A stretch of 64,000 bases of DNA from UBA6911 sp964481255 (GTDB lineage Bacteria; Acidobacteriota; UBA6911): assembly GCA_964481255.1 (NCBI GenBank), contig CAYZTZ010000003.1, forward strand, positions 1 to 64,000, written 5' to 3'. The notes beneath the pieces were generated by a model. The model did no database searches. It saw only the letters and a list, made by a program, of their open reading frames with translations, and was not told the DNA's origin. Position 1 is the first letter of the stretch. The number at the start of each line of letters is the position of its first letter. Both the position numbers and the translations under genes were made by a program. This document shows positions 26,354 through 35,206 of this stretch, in pieces.

Positions 26354-26959
26354 ATGAAAAACATCTTTTTCTTTGATGTGGATACTCAGAGGGATTTCAT
26401 GCTGAAGACGGGGGCCCTCTCCGTGCCGGGGGCGGAGCGAATCATTCCCAAGCTGCGCCGCTTGTTCGACTTCGCGCGCAATCACAATATATTCGTGCTG
26501 TCGAGCGCCGACGCCCACGCCGCCGACGACCCTGAGTTTCAGGAGTTCCCCCCTCACTGCGTCAAGGGAACCGAAGGGCAGCGCAAAATAGACGAAACGC
26601 TTTTGTACCGTCCGCTCGTCGTTGAAAACAGGCCCGCGGACCGTAATCTCGCGGAAGCGGTGCGGCGCCACCGGCAGATCATCGTCGAAAAGCAGACTCT
26701 GGACGTTTTCGACAATCCCGTGACGGAGCGTCTGTTGCGCGTTTTGCCCCCGCGCGCGATCGTTTTCGGCGTCGCGACCGAATACTGCGTCAAAAAGGCA
26801 TGTCTCGGTCTGCGCCGCCGCGGTGTGCAGACGGTGCTGGTCACGGACGCCGTTCGGGCTCTCGCCCCGAAGTCGGAGAGGGAGGCCCTGGAGGAAATGA
26901 AGCGTGCCGGCGTTGATTTCATCGCCCTGGACGCTCTCCTGGCCGCGAGCGCGGAGTGA
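26354..26959 (+). CDS. Nicotinamidase/isochorismatase-family cysteine hydrolase
   Basis: 201 residues with the family triad: Asp in FFFDVDTQRDFM near residue 12, Lys in VEKQTLDVFDN near residue 116, and nucleophile Cys in VATEYCVKKA near residue 142. A metal site like that of PncA is suggested by SADAHAADD and FPPHCVKGT (Asp, His, His). This favours nicotinamide deamidation in NAD salvage over isochorismate hydrolysis, but the substrate is not proven. No Shine-Dalgarno is visible; a TATAAT at 26328-26333 overlaps the preceding stop. The neighbouring PfkB kinase may belong to the same salvage pathway, though that is speculative. Confidence 0.85.
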   Translation: MKNIFFFDVDTQRDFMLKTGALSVPGAERIIPKLRRLFDFARNHNIFVLSSADAHAADDPEFQEFPPHCVKGTEGQRKIDETLLYRPLVVENRPADRNLAEAVRRHRQIIVEKQTLDVFDNPVTERLLRVLPPRAIVFGVATEYCVKKACLGLRRRGVQTVLVTDAVRALAPKSEREALEEMKRAGVDFIALDALLAASAE

Positions 26960-27129
26960 GGCATCCATTGTCTTCGGGCTGTTTTCGAGAGCGGCCGCGC
27001 GAGGCGAAGATTTGTCGGAATAGCCGCGAATTGCAGCATCCCTTGTGAAATTCATGCAATCCGTGGTCCCTTTTGCCGCTGCGGCGGAGTCGTTTCGTGT
27101 CTCGAGACCGCAAAGCGAAGCTTGTGTTC

Positions 27130-28275
27130 ATGGAATTCAGCGTAAGTCCGGGCGTCTACGTTCACGTGCCCTTTTGCAGGTCCAGGTGCAATTACTGCCA
27201 CTTTGTCAGGGTGCCCATGGAGGACGCCGTTGCGGAAAGGTACGTGAAGGCGGTCGCGGCGGAAATAGAGCGTTTTCGCGATTCCCGCGCGCTCCCGCAG
27301 GCGGTGGATTCCATTTACCTTGGAGGCGGGACCCCGAGCCTGCTGGCGCCGGGGGGCGTGGAGGCGATCCTGTCCGCCTGCCGCCGGTCTTTTTCAATTG
27401 CAGCGGATTGTGAAATATCCATGGAGGTCAATCCCGGAAGCCTCTCGGCCGGCGACGCCCGCGCTTGTCTCAGGTCCGGGGTCAACAGGATTTCCCTGGG
27501 AGCCCAGTCCTTTGAAGACCGGGAATTGGCCGCCGTCGGACGGAACCATGATTCGGCCATGATCCCCGAAAGCGTCGGCCTTCTGCGGGCGAACGGATTC
27601 GTCAATATCAACCTCGATTTGATGCTGGGCCTGCCGCTGCAGACGGCGGCGAGCTGGAGGGACAGTCTGCGCAAAGCGCAGGACATGGCCGTTCCGCATA
27701 TTTCCGTATACATGCTGGACCTGGATGAGGGATGTCCCCTGAAGTCTCTCGTGCAGAGCGGGTCCGTCCCGCTCCCCGATGAGGAGCTCTTGTCGGACAT
27801 GTATCTGGAGACGGTCGAACGCCTGCAGCGCTCGGGATATCTCCAATACGAGATAAGCAACTTCTGCCTGCCGGGCTTCGCCTGCCGTCATAATCTCAAA
27901 TACTGGACGCGCGTTCCGGTTTACGGTTTCGGCCTTGCAAGCCACTCCTTCGACGGCCTTTCGAGGAGCGCGAATTATTCCCGTATGGACGCCTATCTTG
28001 GGTCCGTGGAAGCCGGAGGCAGTCCTGTGCAATGGCGCGAGACGGTGACCGGGCGCCGGGCGTTGCAGGAGACTCTTTTCCTGGGGTTGCGTTTGAAGCA
28101 GGGCGTGGACTGGAAAAGGTTGGAAGATGGCTTCGCGAACGGGGAGGCGGGGAGGTACAGGGATTCCATGCGGTCCCTTGCCGAAGGGAATCTGATCGAA
28201 TGGGAGGATTGCGTCGTGCGTCTCACGCCTCGCGGGATGCTTCTTTCCAACGAAATTTTCCAGCTTTTTGTATAA
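27130..28275 (+). CDS. hemW: Radical SAM heme chaperone HemW
   Basis: The 381-residue protein opens with YVHVPFCRSRCNYCHF, whose CxxxCxxC binds the 4Fe-4S cluster. The residue after the third Cys plus one is Phe rather than the extra Cys of true HemN, which points to HemW, a heme-inserting chaperone, not coproporphyrinogen oxidase. Other family features are the YLGGGTPS motif, the EVNPGSL segment, RISLGAQSF and NINLDLMLGLP. The C-terminal HemN_C-like domain occupies the last ~90 residues. ATG at 27130 is chosen; a GTG two codons upstream is possible. ltaE follows after 21 nt. Confidence 0.93.
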   Translation: MEFSVSPGVYVHVPFCRSRCNYCHFVRVPMEDAVAERYVKAVAAEIERFRDSRALPQAVDSIYLGGGTPSLLAPGGVEAILSACRRSFSIAADCEISMEVNPGSLSAGDARACLRSGVNRISLGAQSFEDRELAAVGRNHDSAMIPESVGLLRANGFVNINLDLMLGLPLQTAASWRDSLRKAQDMAVPHISVYMLDLDEGCPLKSLVQSGSVPLPDEELLSDMYLETVERLQRSGYLQYEISNFCLPGFACRHNLKYWTRVPVYGFGLASHSFDGLSRSANYSRMDAYLGSVEAGGSPVQWRETVTGRRALQETLFLGLRLKQGVDWKRLEDGFANGEAGRYRDSMRSLAEGNLIEWEDCVVRLTPRGMLLSNEIFQLFV

Positions 28276-28296
28276 GACGATCGGACGGGTGATTCC

Positions 28297-29328
28297 ATGA
28301 TTGATCTGCGAAGCGACACGGTGACGCGGCCGACGCAGGAGATGCGGGCGGCGATGGCGGCGGCGGAAGTAGGGGACGACGTCTATATGGAGGATCCGAC
28401 GGTCAACCGTCTCCAGGCCCGAGCCGCCGAAATTTTCCAAAAGGAGGCGGCTCTCTTTGTGCCTTCCGGGACGATGGGCAACCAGATCGCCATACGCGTC
28501 CATACCAGTCCGGGCCAGGAGGTGATCACCGAGGCGAGGGCGCACATCTATGAGTTCGAGATGGCCGCAATGGCGGCGATCAGCGGCGTTCTCGCCCGCC
28601 CCGTCCCCGCGCCGGACGGCATTCTCGACTGGGACAGGATCCGCCCGGCGATCCGCCCGAAAATATATTACCGCGCTCAAACGGCCCTGATCGCTCTGGA
28701 AAACACCCACAACATGGCCGGGGGAACCGTTTATACGGAAGGGCAATTGGCGGAAATCTGCGCGCGGGCCCATGATGCCGGACTGCCGGTCCACCTGGAC
28801 GGCGCGCGCATCTTCAATGCCGCTGCGGCCCTCGGGACGGATGTCGCCAGTCTTACCCGGTCCTGCGATTCGGTCATGTTCTGTCTTTCGAAGGGCCTGG
28901 CGGCGCCTGTGGGCTCCATGCTGCTGGGGCCGGAGAAATTTATTGAAAAGGCAAGGAGCGTGCGCAAAATGCTGGGCGGAGGGATGCGGCAGGCCGGCGT
29001 TCTGGCCGCGGCGGGACTCGTGGCTCTGGAAAAAATGCCGGCGAGACTGGAGGAGGACCATCGCAACGCCCGCCTTCTGGCGGAGTTGCTGCGGGAAGTG
29101 CCCGGCCTGGAGGTGGAGCCCGAGCGGGTGCGCACCAATATCCTGATGGTCGGAATTTCGCTCGGCGGCATGGACGGCGAGAAGCTTGTCGCCCTGCTTA
29201 GGAGCAAGGGTGTTTTGATATCGGCGCTGGATTCGGCTCGCGTCCGTCTGGTGACTCACAAGGACATAAGCAGCGACGATATCCGTCAGGCCGCAGACCG
29301 ATTCAGGGAGGCGCTCCGGGGTCTTTAG
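28297..29328 (+). CDS. ltaE: Low-specificity L-threonine aldolase
   Basis: A pyridoxal-phosphate enzyme splitting threonine/allo-threonine into glycine and acetaldehyde. The 343-residue protein starts with MIDLRSDTVTRPTQEMR, shows the VPSGTMGNQIA motif near residue 56, LENTHNMAGG, VHLDGARIFNAA with the PLP-pyridine Asp, and the Schiff-base Lys in FCLSKGLAAPVGS near residue 203. Length and all motifs are normal. It is likely in the same transcript as hemW, 21 nt upstream. Confidence 0.95.
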   Translation: MIDLRSDTVTRPTQEMRAAMAAAEVGDDVYMEDPTVNRLQARAAEIFQKEAALFVPSGTMGNQIAIRVHTSPGQEVITEARAHIYEFEMAAMAAISGVLARPVPAPDGILDWDRIRPAIRPKIYYRAQTALIALENTHNMAGGTVYTEGQLAEICARAHDAGLPVHLDGARIFNAAAALGTDVASLTRSCDSVMFCLSKGLAAPVGSMLLGPEKFIEKARSVRKMLGGGMRQAGVLAAAGLVALEKMPARLEEDHRNARLLAELLREVPGLEVEPERVRTNILMVGISLGGMDGEKLVALLRSKGVLISALDSARVRLVTHKDISSDDIRQAADRFREALRGL

Positions 29329-29453
29329 GGGACGTCCTTTATATGGTGCCGGGCTGGGCCTGCGGGAATGTGAAACCAGTGTTTGCGCGGCTGGATGCGT
29401 GACACGTCCGCGTGATCCGGCAGGCGCAGATCGGACTGTCAAGGCGGGGGTTT

Positions 29454-30317
29454 ATGGAAGAGGTCAAGATCGGAATCATCGGGGGAAGCGGCTTATATGA
29501 CATGCCGGGGCTGACCGGACGGAGTGAGATTGAAATGGAGACTCCCTTCGGCTCTCCTTCGGACGCCATGGTTGTCGGCTCGCTGGCGGGCCGGCGGGTG
29601 GCTTTTCTGGCGCGCCACGGCAGGGGACACCGGTATATGCCGTCGGAGCTAAACTTCCGGGCCAATATCTACGCGATGAAAATGCTGGGCGTGGAGCGGA
29701 TCCTTTCGGTCAGCGCCGTCGGCTCCCTCAAGGAGGAGATTGCGCCGCTCGATGTCCTTCTGCCGGACCAGTTTTTCGACCGCACGCGCGGGCGGATCTC
29801 CACCTTTTTCGGCGACGGCCTGGTGGCGCATATCGCCTTCGGCGACCCCGTCTGCCCCGATCTGTTGGAGCAGGTCTACCAGGCGTCATGCAAGGCGGGG
29901 AAACCGGCCCGGAAGGGGGGGACCTACGTATGCATGGAAGGCCCCGCGTTTTCGACCCGGGCCGAATCCAACCTGTACAGGGCCTGGGGCATGGACGTCA
30001 TCGGGATGACCAATCTGCAGGAGGCGAAGCTGGCCCGGGAGGCGGAAATATGCTACGCCACAATCGCCCTGGTGACCGACTATGATTGCTGGCACGAATC
30101 CCACGAAACCGTCAGCGCGGACATGATCGTCGATAATCTGCAGAAGAACTGCCAGGCCGCGCAGTCGATTCTTGCCCAGACCGTCCGGGACATGAAGGAT
30201 CGGAGGGACTGCCGGTGCGGCAGCGCTCTCCAGTACGCCATGATAACCGATAGGAGCGCGATTCCGGACAAGACCAGGAAACGGCTCGACGTCATCATCG
30301 GCAAATACATGGCCTGA
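29454..30317 (+). CDS. mtnP: S-methyl-5'-thioadenosine phosphorylase
   Basis: Splits methylthioadenosine to adenine and 5-methylthioribose-1-phosphate in methionine salvage. The 287-residue protein has the phosphate-binding GIIGGSGLYDMPGL near the N-terminus, the FLARHGRGHRYMPSELN segment near residue 50, MEGPAFSTRAESNLYR near residue 162 and the WGMDVIGMTNLQEAKLAREA helix. The C-terminus is that of the trimeric MtnP class. ATG at 29454 has AAGG about 9 nt upstream. A PfkB-family kinase lies just downstream, separated by the structured repeat copy 2. Confidence 0.95.
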   Translation: MEEVKIGIIGGSGLYDMPGLTGRSEIEMETPFGSPSDAMVVGSLAGRRVAFLARHGRGHRYMPSELNFRANIYAMKMLGVERILSVSAVGSLKEEIAPLDVLLPDQFFDRTRGRISTFFGDGLVAHIAFGDPVCPDLLEQVYQASCKAGKPARKGGTYVCMEGPAFSTRAESNLYRAWGMDVIGMTNLQEAKLAREAEICYATIALVTDYDCWHESHETVSADMIVDNLQKNCQAAQSILAQTVRDMKDRRDCRCGSALQYAMITDRSAIPDKTRKRLDVIIGKYMA

Positions 30318-30348
30318 GTATCGGCCGGAGAGCTTCGCTCCTTGAATT

Positions 30349-30482
30349 CCCCGCGCGCCGGATAGGATGATCGAGGGCGCAACATTATCATCCGGCGCGG
30401 GGATTTCAGAAGCCGGGAGCCGGAATGGATCCGGCCTTCTTGCTTCCAAAACGGGGACAAAATCCTCGTTGCGCCTCAAATA
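30349..30482 (+). repeat. Dispersed structured intergenic repeat, copy 2 (plus orientation)
   Basis: A 134-nt element homologous to minus-strand 12061-11928. Stem A pairs CCCCGCG...CCGGATGAT-like arms (30349-30371 with 30387-30402). Stem B has outer GAAGC/GCTTC (30409-30413, 30442-30446) and inner GCCGGA/TCCGGC (30419-30424, 30430-30435). Stem C is AACGGGGA/TCCTCGTT (30450-30457, 30463-30470) around the same CAAAA loop as copy 1. At stem C position 7 an A-T pair in copy 1 is a G-C pair here, a compensatory change. It lies between mtnP and a kinase gene, 37 nt before the kinase start. Confidence 0.8.
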
Positions 30483-30519
30483 ACGGCGCAACTGCGGCGT
30501 CGGGCCGTGCGGAGGGCGC

Positions 30520-31434
<915 letters not shown>

Positions 31435-31593
31435 AGGCCCCGGCGGAACCCTTTTCGCGCATTTCGCGGCACGGCGTGCTTTTAATCCAATGGAGGCGAC
31501 GATGCGGGGGGAAACCGCAGATTGCGCGGATTGCTCCGATGGTCTTGCACCGGCCCGTGAAATCCGCAGCCCTTTTCTTTCAGGAGACGCGTC

Positions 31594-33066
31594 ATGGCCC
31601 GTGAAAACATCGGGCGGCTGATTCTGCTGGGCGCGCTTCTATGCGCCGCGGTCGCGCCCGGCGCTTCGCAATCGGGGAAAACCCAGCCCGCCAAAAAGCC
31701 GCCCACGGTGAAGGATGCCGAGATCTACCGCAGGGCCATGGTCTATTTCAAGCAGGCGGAAGCCATGATCGGGACTCCGAAGGAAAGCTCCGAGGAGCAG
31801 GCGGAGCTTTTTCGCAAGGCGATAGAGATCAAGCCGGATTTTCCGGAAGCCCATTACAATCTCGGCCTGATTTACGCCGGCCGAAAGAGGATGAAGGATG
31901 CGGCCGCGGAATTCGAGACGGTCCTGAAGCTGAGGCCGGATTTCGATGGAATCCACATGCTTCTCGCCTCCGCCTACCAGGAACTCGGGGATCAAGAGTC
32001 GGCGGTGAAGTCGCTCGAGGAAGGGCTGCGGCTCAAGCCCGACGACGCGAAGATGCTGAAGGCGCTGGCCTATCTGCAGACGCTTTGCAGGATGGACCAG
32101 GACGCCGTCCGCACGCTTTTGCGGTATCTCTGGGTCGAGCCGGCCGATTCGCACGCGCGCCTGGAACTGGCGCTTCTTTATCAACGCAATGATGATTTCG
32201 AAAAAGCGCTGCCGGTTCTCGAGGAGGTTTTGCGCGCCGATCCGGGGAATTTCGCGGCGCATTTCAATCGCGCCCTGATTTACCTTCGTCAGAAGAGAAA
32301 CGCCGAGGCGGCCGCGGAACTGGAGGCCGCCGATCGCATACAGCCCGGAAACGCCGAGGTCCTCGAAAGGCTCGGGGACGTGTACGCATGGGAGCGCCGG
32401 CATGAGAAGGCGGCGGCCGCCTACCGGTCGGCGCTTGAGAAAGCCCCGCAGCGGGCGGCGGCCCTCAACGCGAAACTGGGATTCAGCCTGGCCAGCCTGA
32501 AAAAAACGGCGGAGGCTGTCTCGGCCCTGGAAGCCTCCGCGCGCCTGAATCCCGCAAACGCCGACGTCCACTTTCTGCTGGGCGATCTGTACGACGATTG
32601 CGAGCGGCCCGAGGACGCCGCGGCCGCTTACCTGAAATCGCTGGAGCTCAACCCGAAACAGGCGGATGTCCGCTATAATCTGGGCACGCTTTACGCCAAG
32701 CAGAACAAGCTTCAGGAAGCCCTGGCCGAATTGAAGCTGGCGGTGGAACTCGATCCGGCATACGCGCCCGCCTGGGCGAACCTGGCGCTGGTGGCCGAGA
32801 AGCTGGAATCGGATGCGGACGCCATCGCGGCGCACGAAAAGCTGATCTCTCTCGGCGAGGGGCGGGCCCTGAATTACTTTCACCTGGGCGTGCTTTATGC
32901 AAAGACCAACCGGCCGGATCCCGCCATCGCGGCTTTCGCGCGGGCGATCGAGATGGAACCGGAAAAGTATCGGGCCATGCTCCGGGAGGAACTGAAAAAG
33001 GTGCGCTCGGTGCTCGACAGCGTGCGCTACAAGGAAGGCTTCACGAAACTGCTCGCCGCGCCGTAA
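31594..33066 (+). CDS. Exported TPR-repeat protein
   Basis: 490 residues beginning with a signal peptide (RLILLGALLCAAVAPGASQ), then about ten consecutive 34-residue tetratricopeptide repeats running to the C-terminus. The repeats show the usual spacing, for example PEAHYNLGLIYAGRKRMKDA, NAEVLERLGDVYAWERRHEK and ADVRYNLGTLYAKQNKLQEA. It probably acts as a periplasmic protein-interaction scaffold. No catalytic domain is present. GGAG lies 8 nt before the ATG. The gene stands alone, convergent with the acyltransferase gene at 33110. Confidence 0.88.
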   Translation: MARENIGRLILLGALLCAAVAPGASQSGKTQPAKKPPTVKDAEIYRRAMVYFKQAEAMIGTPKESSEEQAELFRKAIEIKPDFPEAHYNLGLIYAGRKRMKDAAAEFETVLKLRPDFDGIHMLLASAYQELGDQESAVKSLEEGLRLKPDDAKMLKALAYLQTLCRMDQDAVRTLLRYLWVEPADSHARLELALLYQRNDDFEKALPVLEEVLRADPGNFAAHFNRALIYLRQKRNAEAAAELEAADRIQPGNAEVLERLGDVYAWERRHEKAAAAYRSALEKAPQRAAALNAKLGFSLASLKKTAEAVSALEASARLNPANADVHFLLGDLYDDCERPEDAAAAYLKSLELNPKQADVRYNLGTLYAKQNKLQEALAELKLAVELDPAYAPAWANLALVAEKLESDADAIAAHEKLISLGEGRALNYFHLGVLYAKTNRPDPAIAAFARAIEMEPEKYRAMLREELKKVRSVLDSVRYKEGFTKLLAAP

Positions 33067-33109
33067 GAGTTCGAGATTCAAGGCCCGATATCCGAGACGG
33101 CGGTCCTGT

Positions 33110-34081
33110 TTACCCCTTGGCGCCCGATTTGCGGCTGTGATCGAGGAAATCGGAGAGCTCGCGCGGAGAAAGGCTGTAGAGATCCTGCGGGTTGCCCGGC
33201 GGCTGGTTTTTCCATCGCCGGTGACCCCAGAGCCACGATTCGGGCTGTTCGCGGACGATGCCTTCCAGCACGTCATTGAACAGCTGCGTGTTGACCCGCA
33301 GGTCATGCTGCATGTCCCCGGTGCGGATGACGTCGATGGGAGGAAGGAATTTGATCGTGTAGCGACCGCGGCGCATCGGCGTCAGGTAACCGGTCAGAAC
33401 GGGAGCGTCCGTCCGCAGGGCGAAAAGGGCGACGCTGGTGGAAGTGGCCGCCGGGATCCCGAAAAAATCGGCGAAGACGCCCTCCTGCAGGCTGGTGTTC
33501 TGATCCATCAGAATGCCGACCGCACCGCCCGATTTCAGGCTCTCCAGGACGCGGCGCGCGGAGTTTTTCTTGACAAGGACTTCGTTTCCCTTGGACTGGC
33601 GGATTGTCTGAAGGTAGCGTTCGAGGACGGGATTGTCGAGGGGGCGCGTGATGAAGCCGAGGGGATGGCCGTAAAGAGCGTGCGCCGCCGGCAGAAGCTC
33701 CCAGGAACTGAAATGGCCTGTGAGGTACAGAATGCCTTTCCCTTTGGCGCGCGCCGCGAAATAGTTATTCAAACCCTGCTCGTCGTCATACGCGGCGATC
33801 GATGCGATGTTTTGGGGCGTCAGATAACACAGGCGGCTGATTTCAAGAAGATTCATCGCGGCGTTCTGGAAGCTTTTCCTCGCGATCCTGCTCCTCTCCC
33901 GCCGGGAGAGTTCGGGAAAGGCGATCTCAAGGTTCACGCGCGCGATATGCCTGTGCCGGCCGTCCAGCCAATAAGCGGCCCACGCCAGCGCCCGTATCAG
34001 GACGATGCCCCAGCGGCGCGGCAGGACGCGAAACAGGCCGATGACGGCTCGAACCAGACCATACGCCAGACGGGAATTCAA
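33110..34081 (-). CDS. LpxL/HtrB-type lysophospholipid acyltransferase
   Basis: Membrane-associated acyltransferase of the family that adds secondary acyl chains to lipid A. The 323-residue protein has a hydrophobic N-terminal segment, ARVNLEIAFPELS near residue 47, the HX4E catalytic motif as TGHFSSWELLP near residue 120, the GILMDQN segment near residue 192, and the C-terminal ESWLWGHRRWK typical of LpxL. Which acyl chain and acceptor it uses is unknown, and no other lipid A genes are nearby. The start appears to be TTG at 34081. Confidence 0.88.
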   Translation of the reverse strand: MNSRLAYGLVRAVIGLFRVLPRRWGIVLIRALAWAAYWLDGRHRHIARVNLEIAFPELSRRERSRIARKSFQNAAMNLLEISRLCYLTPQNIASIAAYDDEQGLNNYFAARAKGKGILYLTGHFSSWELLPAAHALYGHPLGFITRPLDNPVLERYLQTIRQSKGNEVLVKKNSARRVLESLKSGGAVGILMDQNTSLQEGVFADFFGIPAATSTSVALFALRTDAPVLTGYLTPMRRGRYTIKFLPPIDVIRTGDMQHDLRVNTQLFNDVLEGIVREQPESWLWGHRRWKNQPPGNPQDLYSLSPRELSDFLDHSRKSGAKG

Positions 34082-34150
34082 TGTCCAACACCCTCAGCCG
34101 GTGGTATATTTTAGCCCTGACGCGGCGGCGCCGTGCCGCCGGTGTCGCCT

Positions 34151-34807
34151 ATGGCCGTCAAGAATCGACGTCTCTTTCCGCTTCTGCTGGCCGCCGCGCT
34201 CGCGTGGGCTTCCGGCCCCGTCCGGGCGGGGTACAAGGCGCGCGACTGGACCATCCGGCCGCGGGAAACCTACCCCTCGAGCCTGACCAGCGAAGGCGTC
34301 ACCATTGCCGTGGAGCCTCTTTTCAACGACGCGCTGGCGGCGCGGGTTTTCGACAAGAACGATATCGTGACCCGCGGCATTATGCCGTTGGCTGTCGTTA
34401 TTTTCAATGACAACGACTTCGCCGTGGAGATCGACGGCATGTCGATTGAGCTCATCCATGGGAGGGAGCGTCTGCGGACCCTGACCCCCAACGAAGTCGT
34501 CTACAGGCTCTTCCGGAAAGAGACGTCGTGGATCAACCGCCCCATCCCGCGCGTCCCGCGATCGCAGCTCAACGCCGAAGCCCTCGACGACTTCGATCGA
34601 AAGTTCCTGATGGAAAAAGTCGTCGAACCCCGCGGCAAGGGCGGCGGCTTCCTTTTCTTCCATATCGTGGATCCCGCGAACGCGGCCTCCTATCTCGCCG
34701 AGTCCGCGGTTTACATTCCCGACATTTACCGCCGGGAAGACGGCTCCCGCATGATTTATTTCGAAATCGAGCTCAAGGCCGCCGTATCCTCCGGCGCGGG
34801 CGATTGA
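34151..34807 (+). CDS. Exported protein of unknown function
   Basis: 218 residues starting with a signal peptide (basic KNRR then PLLLAAALAWASGPVRAG). The mature part is mixed alpha/beta with a central segment AVVIFNDNDFAVEIDGMSIE that looks like an immunoglobulin-like or other beta-sandwich strand pair, and no cysteine pair or catalytic motif. I do not recognise a family. A GTG at 34133 could be used instead of the ATG at 34151. A TATATT at 34105-34110 might be its -10. It diverges from the acyltransferase gene and precedes two further unknown genes. Confidence 0.65.
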   Translation: MAVKNRRLFPLLLAAALAWASGPVRAGYKARDWTIRPRETYPSSLTSEGVTIAVEPLFNDALAARVFDKNDIVTRGIMPLAVVIFNDNDFAVEIDGMSIELIHGRERLRTLTPNEVVYRLFRKETSWINRPIPRVPRSQLNAEALDDFDRKFLMEKVVEPRGKGGGFLFFHIVDPANAASYLAESAVYIPDIYRREDGSRMIYFEIELKAAVSSGAGD

Positions 34808-34817
34808 GATTCGCAGC

Positions 34818-35204
34818 ATGGGCCGGAACCGTCTCGAGATGGAGACTCCGTATCGTGAAGCCCTGGAGGGGATTCTGGCCTTTTCCACCTTCGCGCAGGC
34901 CGAGCGGACAATCCGGGCCCTCGAAAAATTATGTCGGCATTATCGGCTGGCGAGCGATAAGAAGGGAGTGGATTACTGTCGACAGGTCGCCCTTCTGGGG
35001 CGGCGCCGGGCGGAGCTGATCAGCCGCAACGCAAGGGTGTCTCCTTCCAAGCGCCTCCGCCACAGGGAAGTGGCGAACTGGTTTCGGATATGGCTGGAAA
35101 CGCCGTCCTTGTTCGACGACTGGCTCCAGATGAGAAAGGAAACCGCGGAATTCAGGGAACTGCTGGAGATGGAATCCCTGCAGGAGGCCCGGACACGGAG
35201 ATAG
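34818..35204 (+). CDS. Uncharacterised 128-residue protein
   Basis: A charged, mainly helical cytosolic protein without signal peptide or membrane segment. It contains AERTIRALEKLCRHYRLASD in the first half, a basic middle (SPSKRLRHRE) and an aromatic-rich EVANWFRIWLETPSLFDDWL near residue 90. It starts 10 nt after the preceding stop, and the next gene begins 2 nt after its TAG, so the three are probably cotranscribed. No family is recognised. Confidence 0.65.
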   Translation: MGRNRLEMETPYREALEGILAFSTFAQAERTIRALEKLCRHYRLASDKKGVDYCRQVALLGRRRAELISRNARVSPSKRLRHREVANWFRIWLETPSLFDDWLQMRKETAEFRELLEMESLQEARTRR

Positions 35205-35206
35205 GA

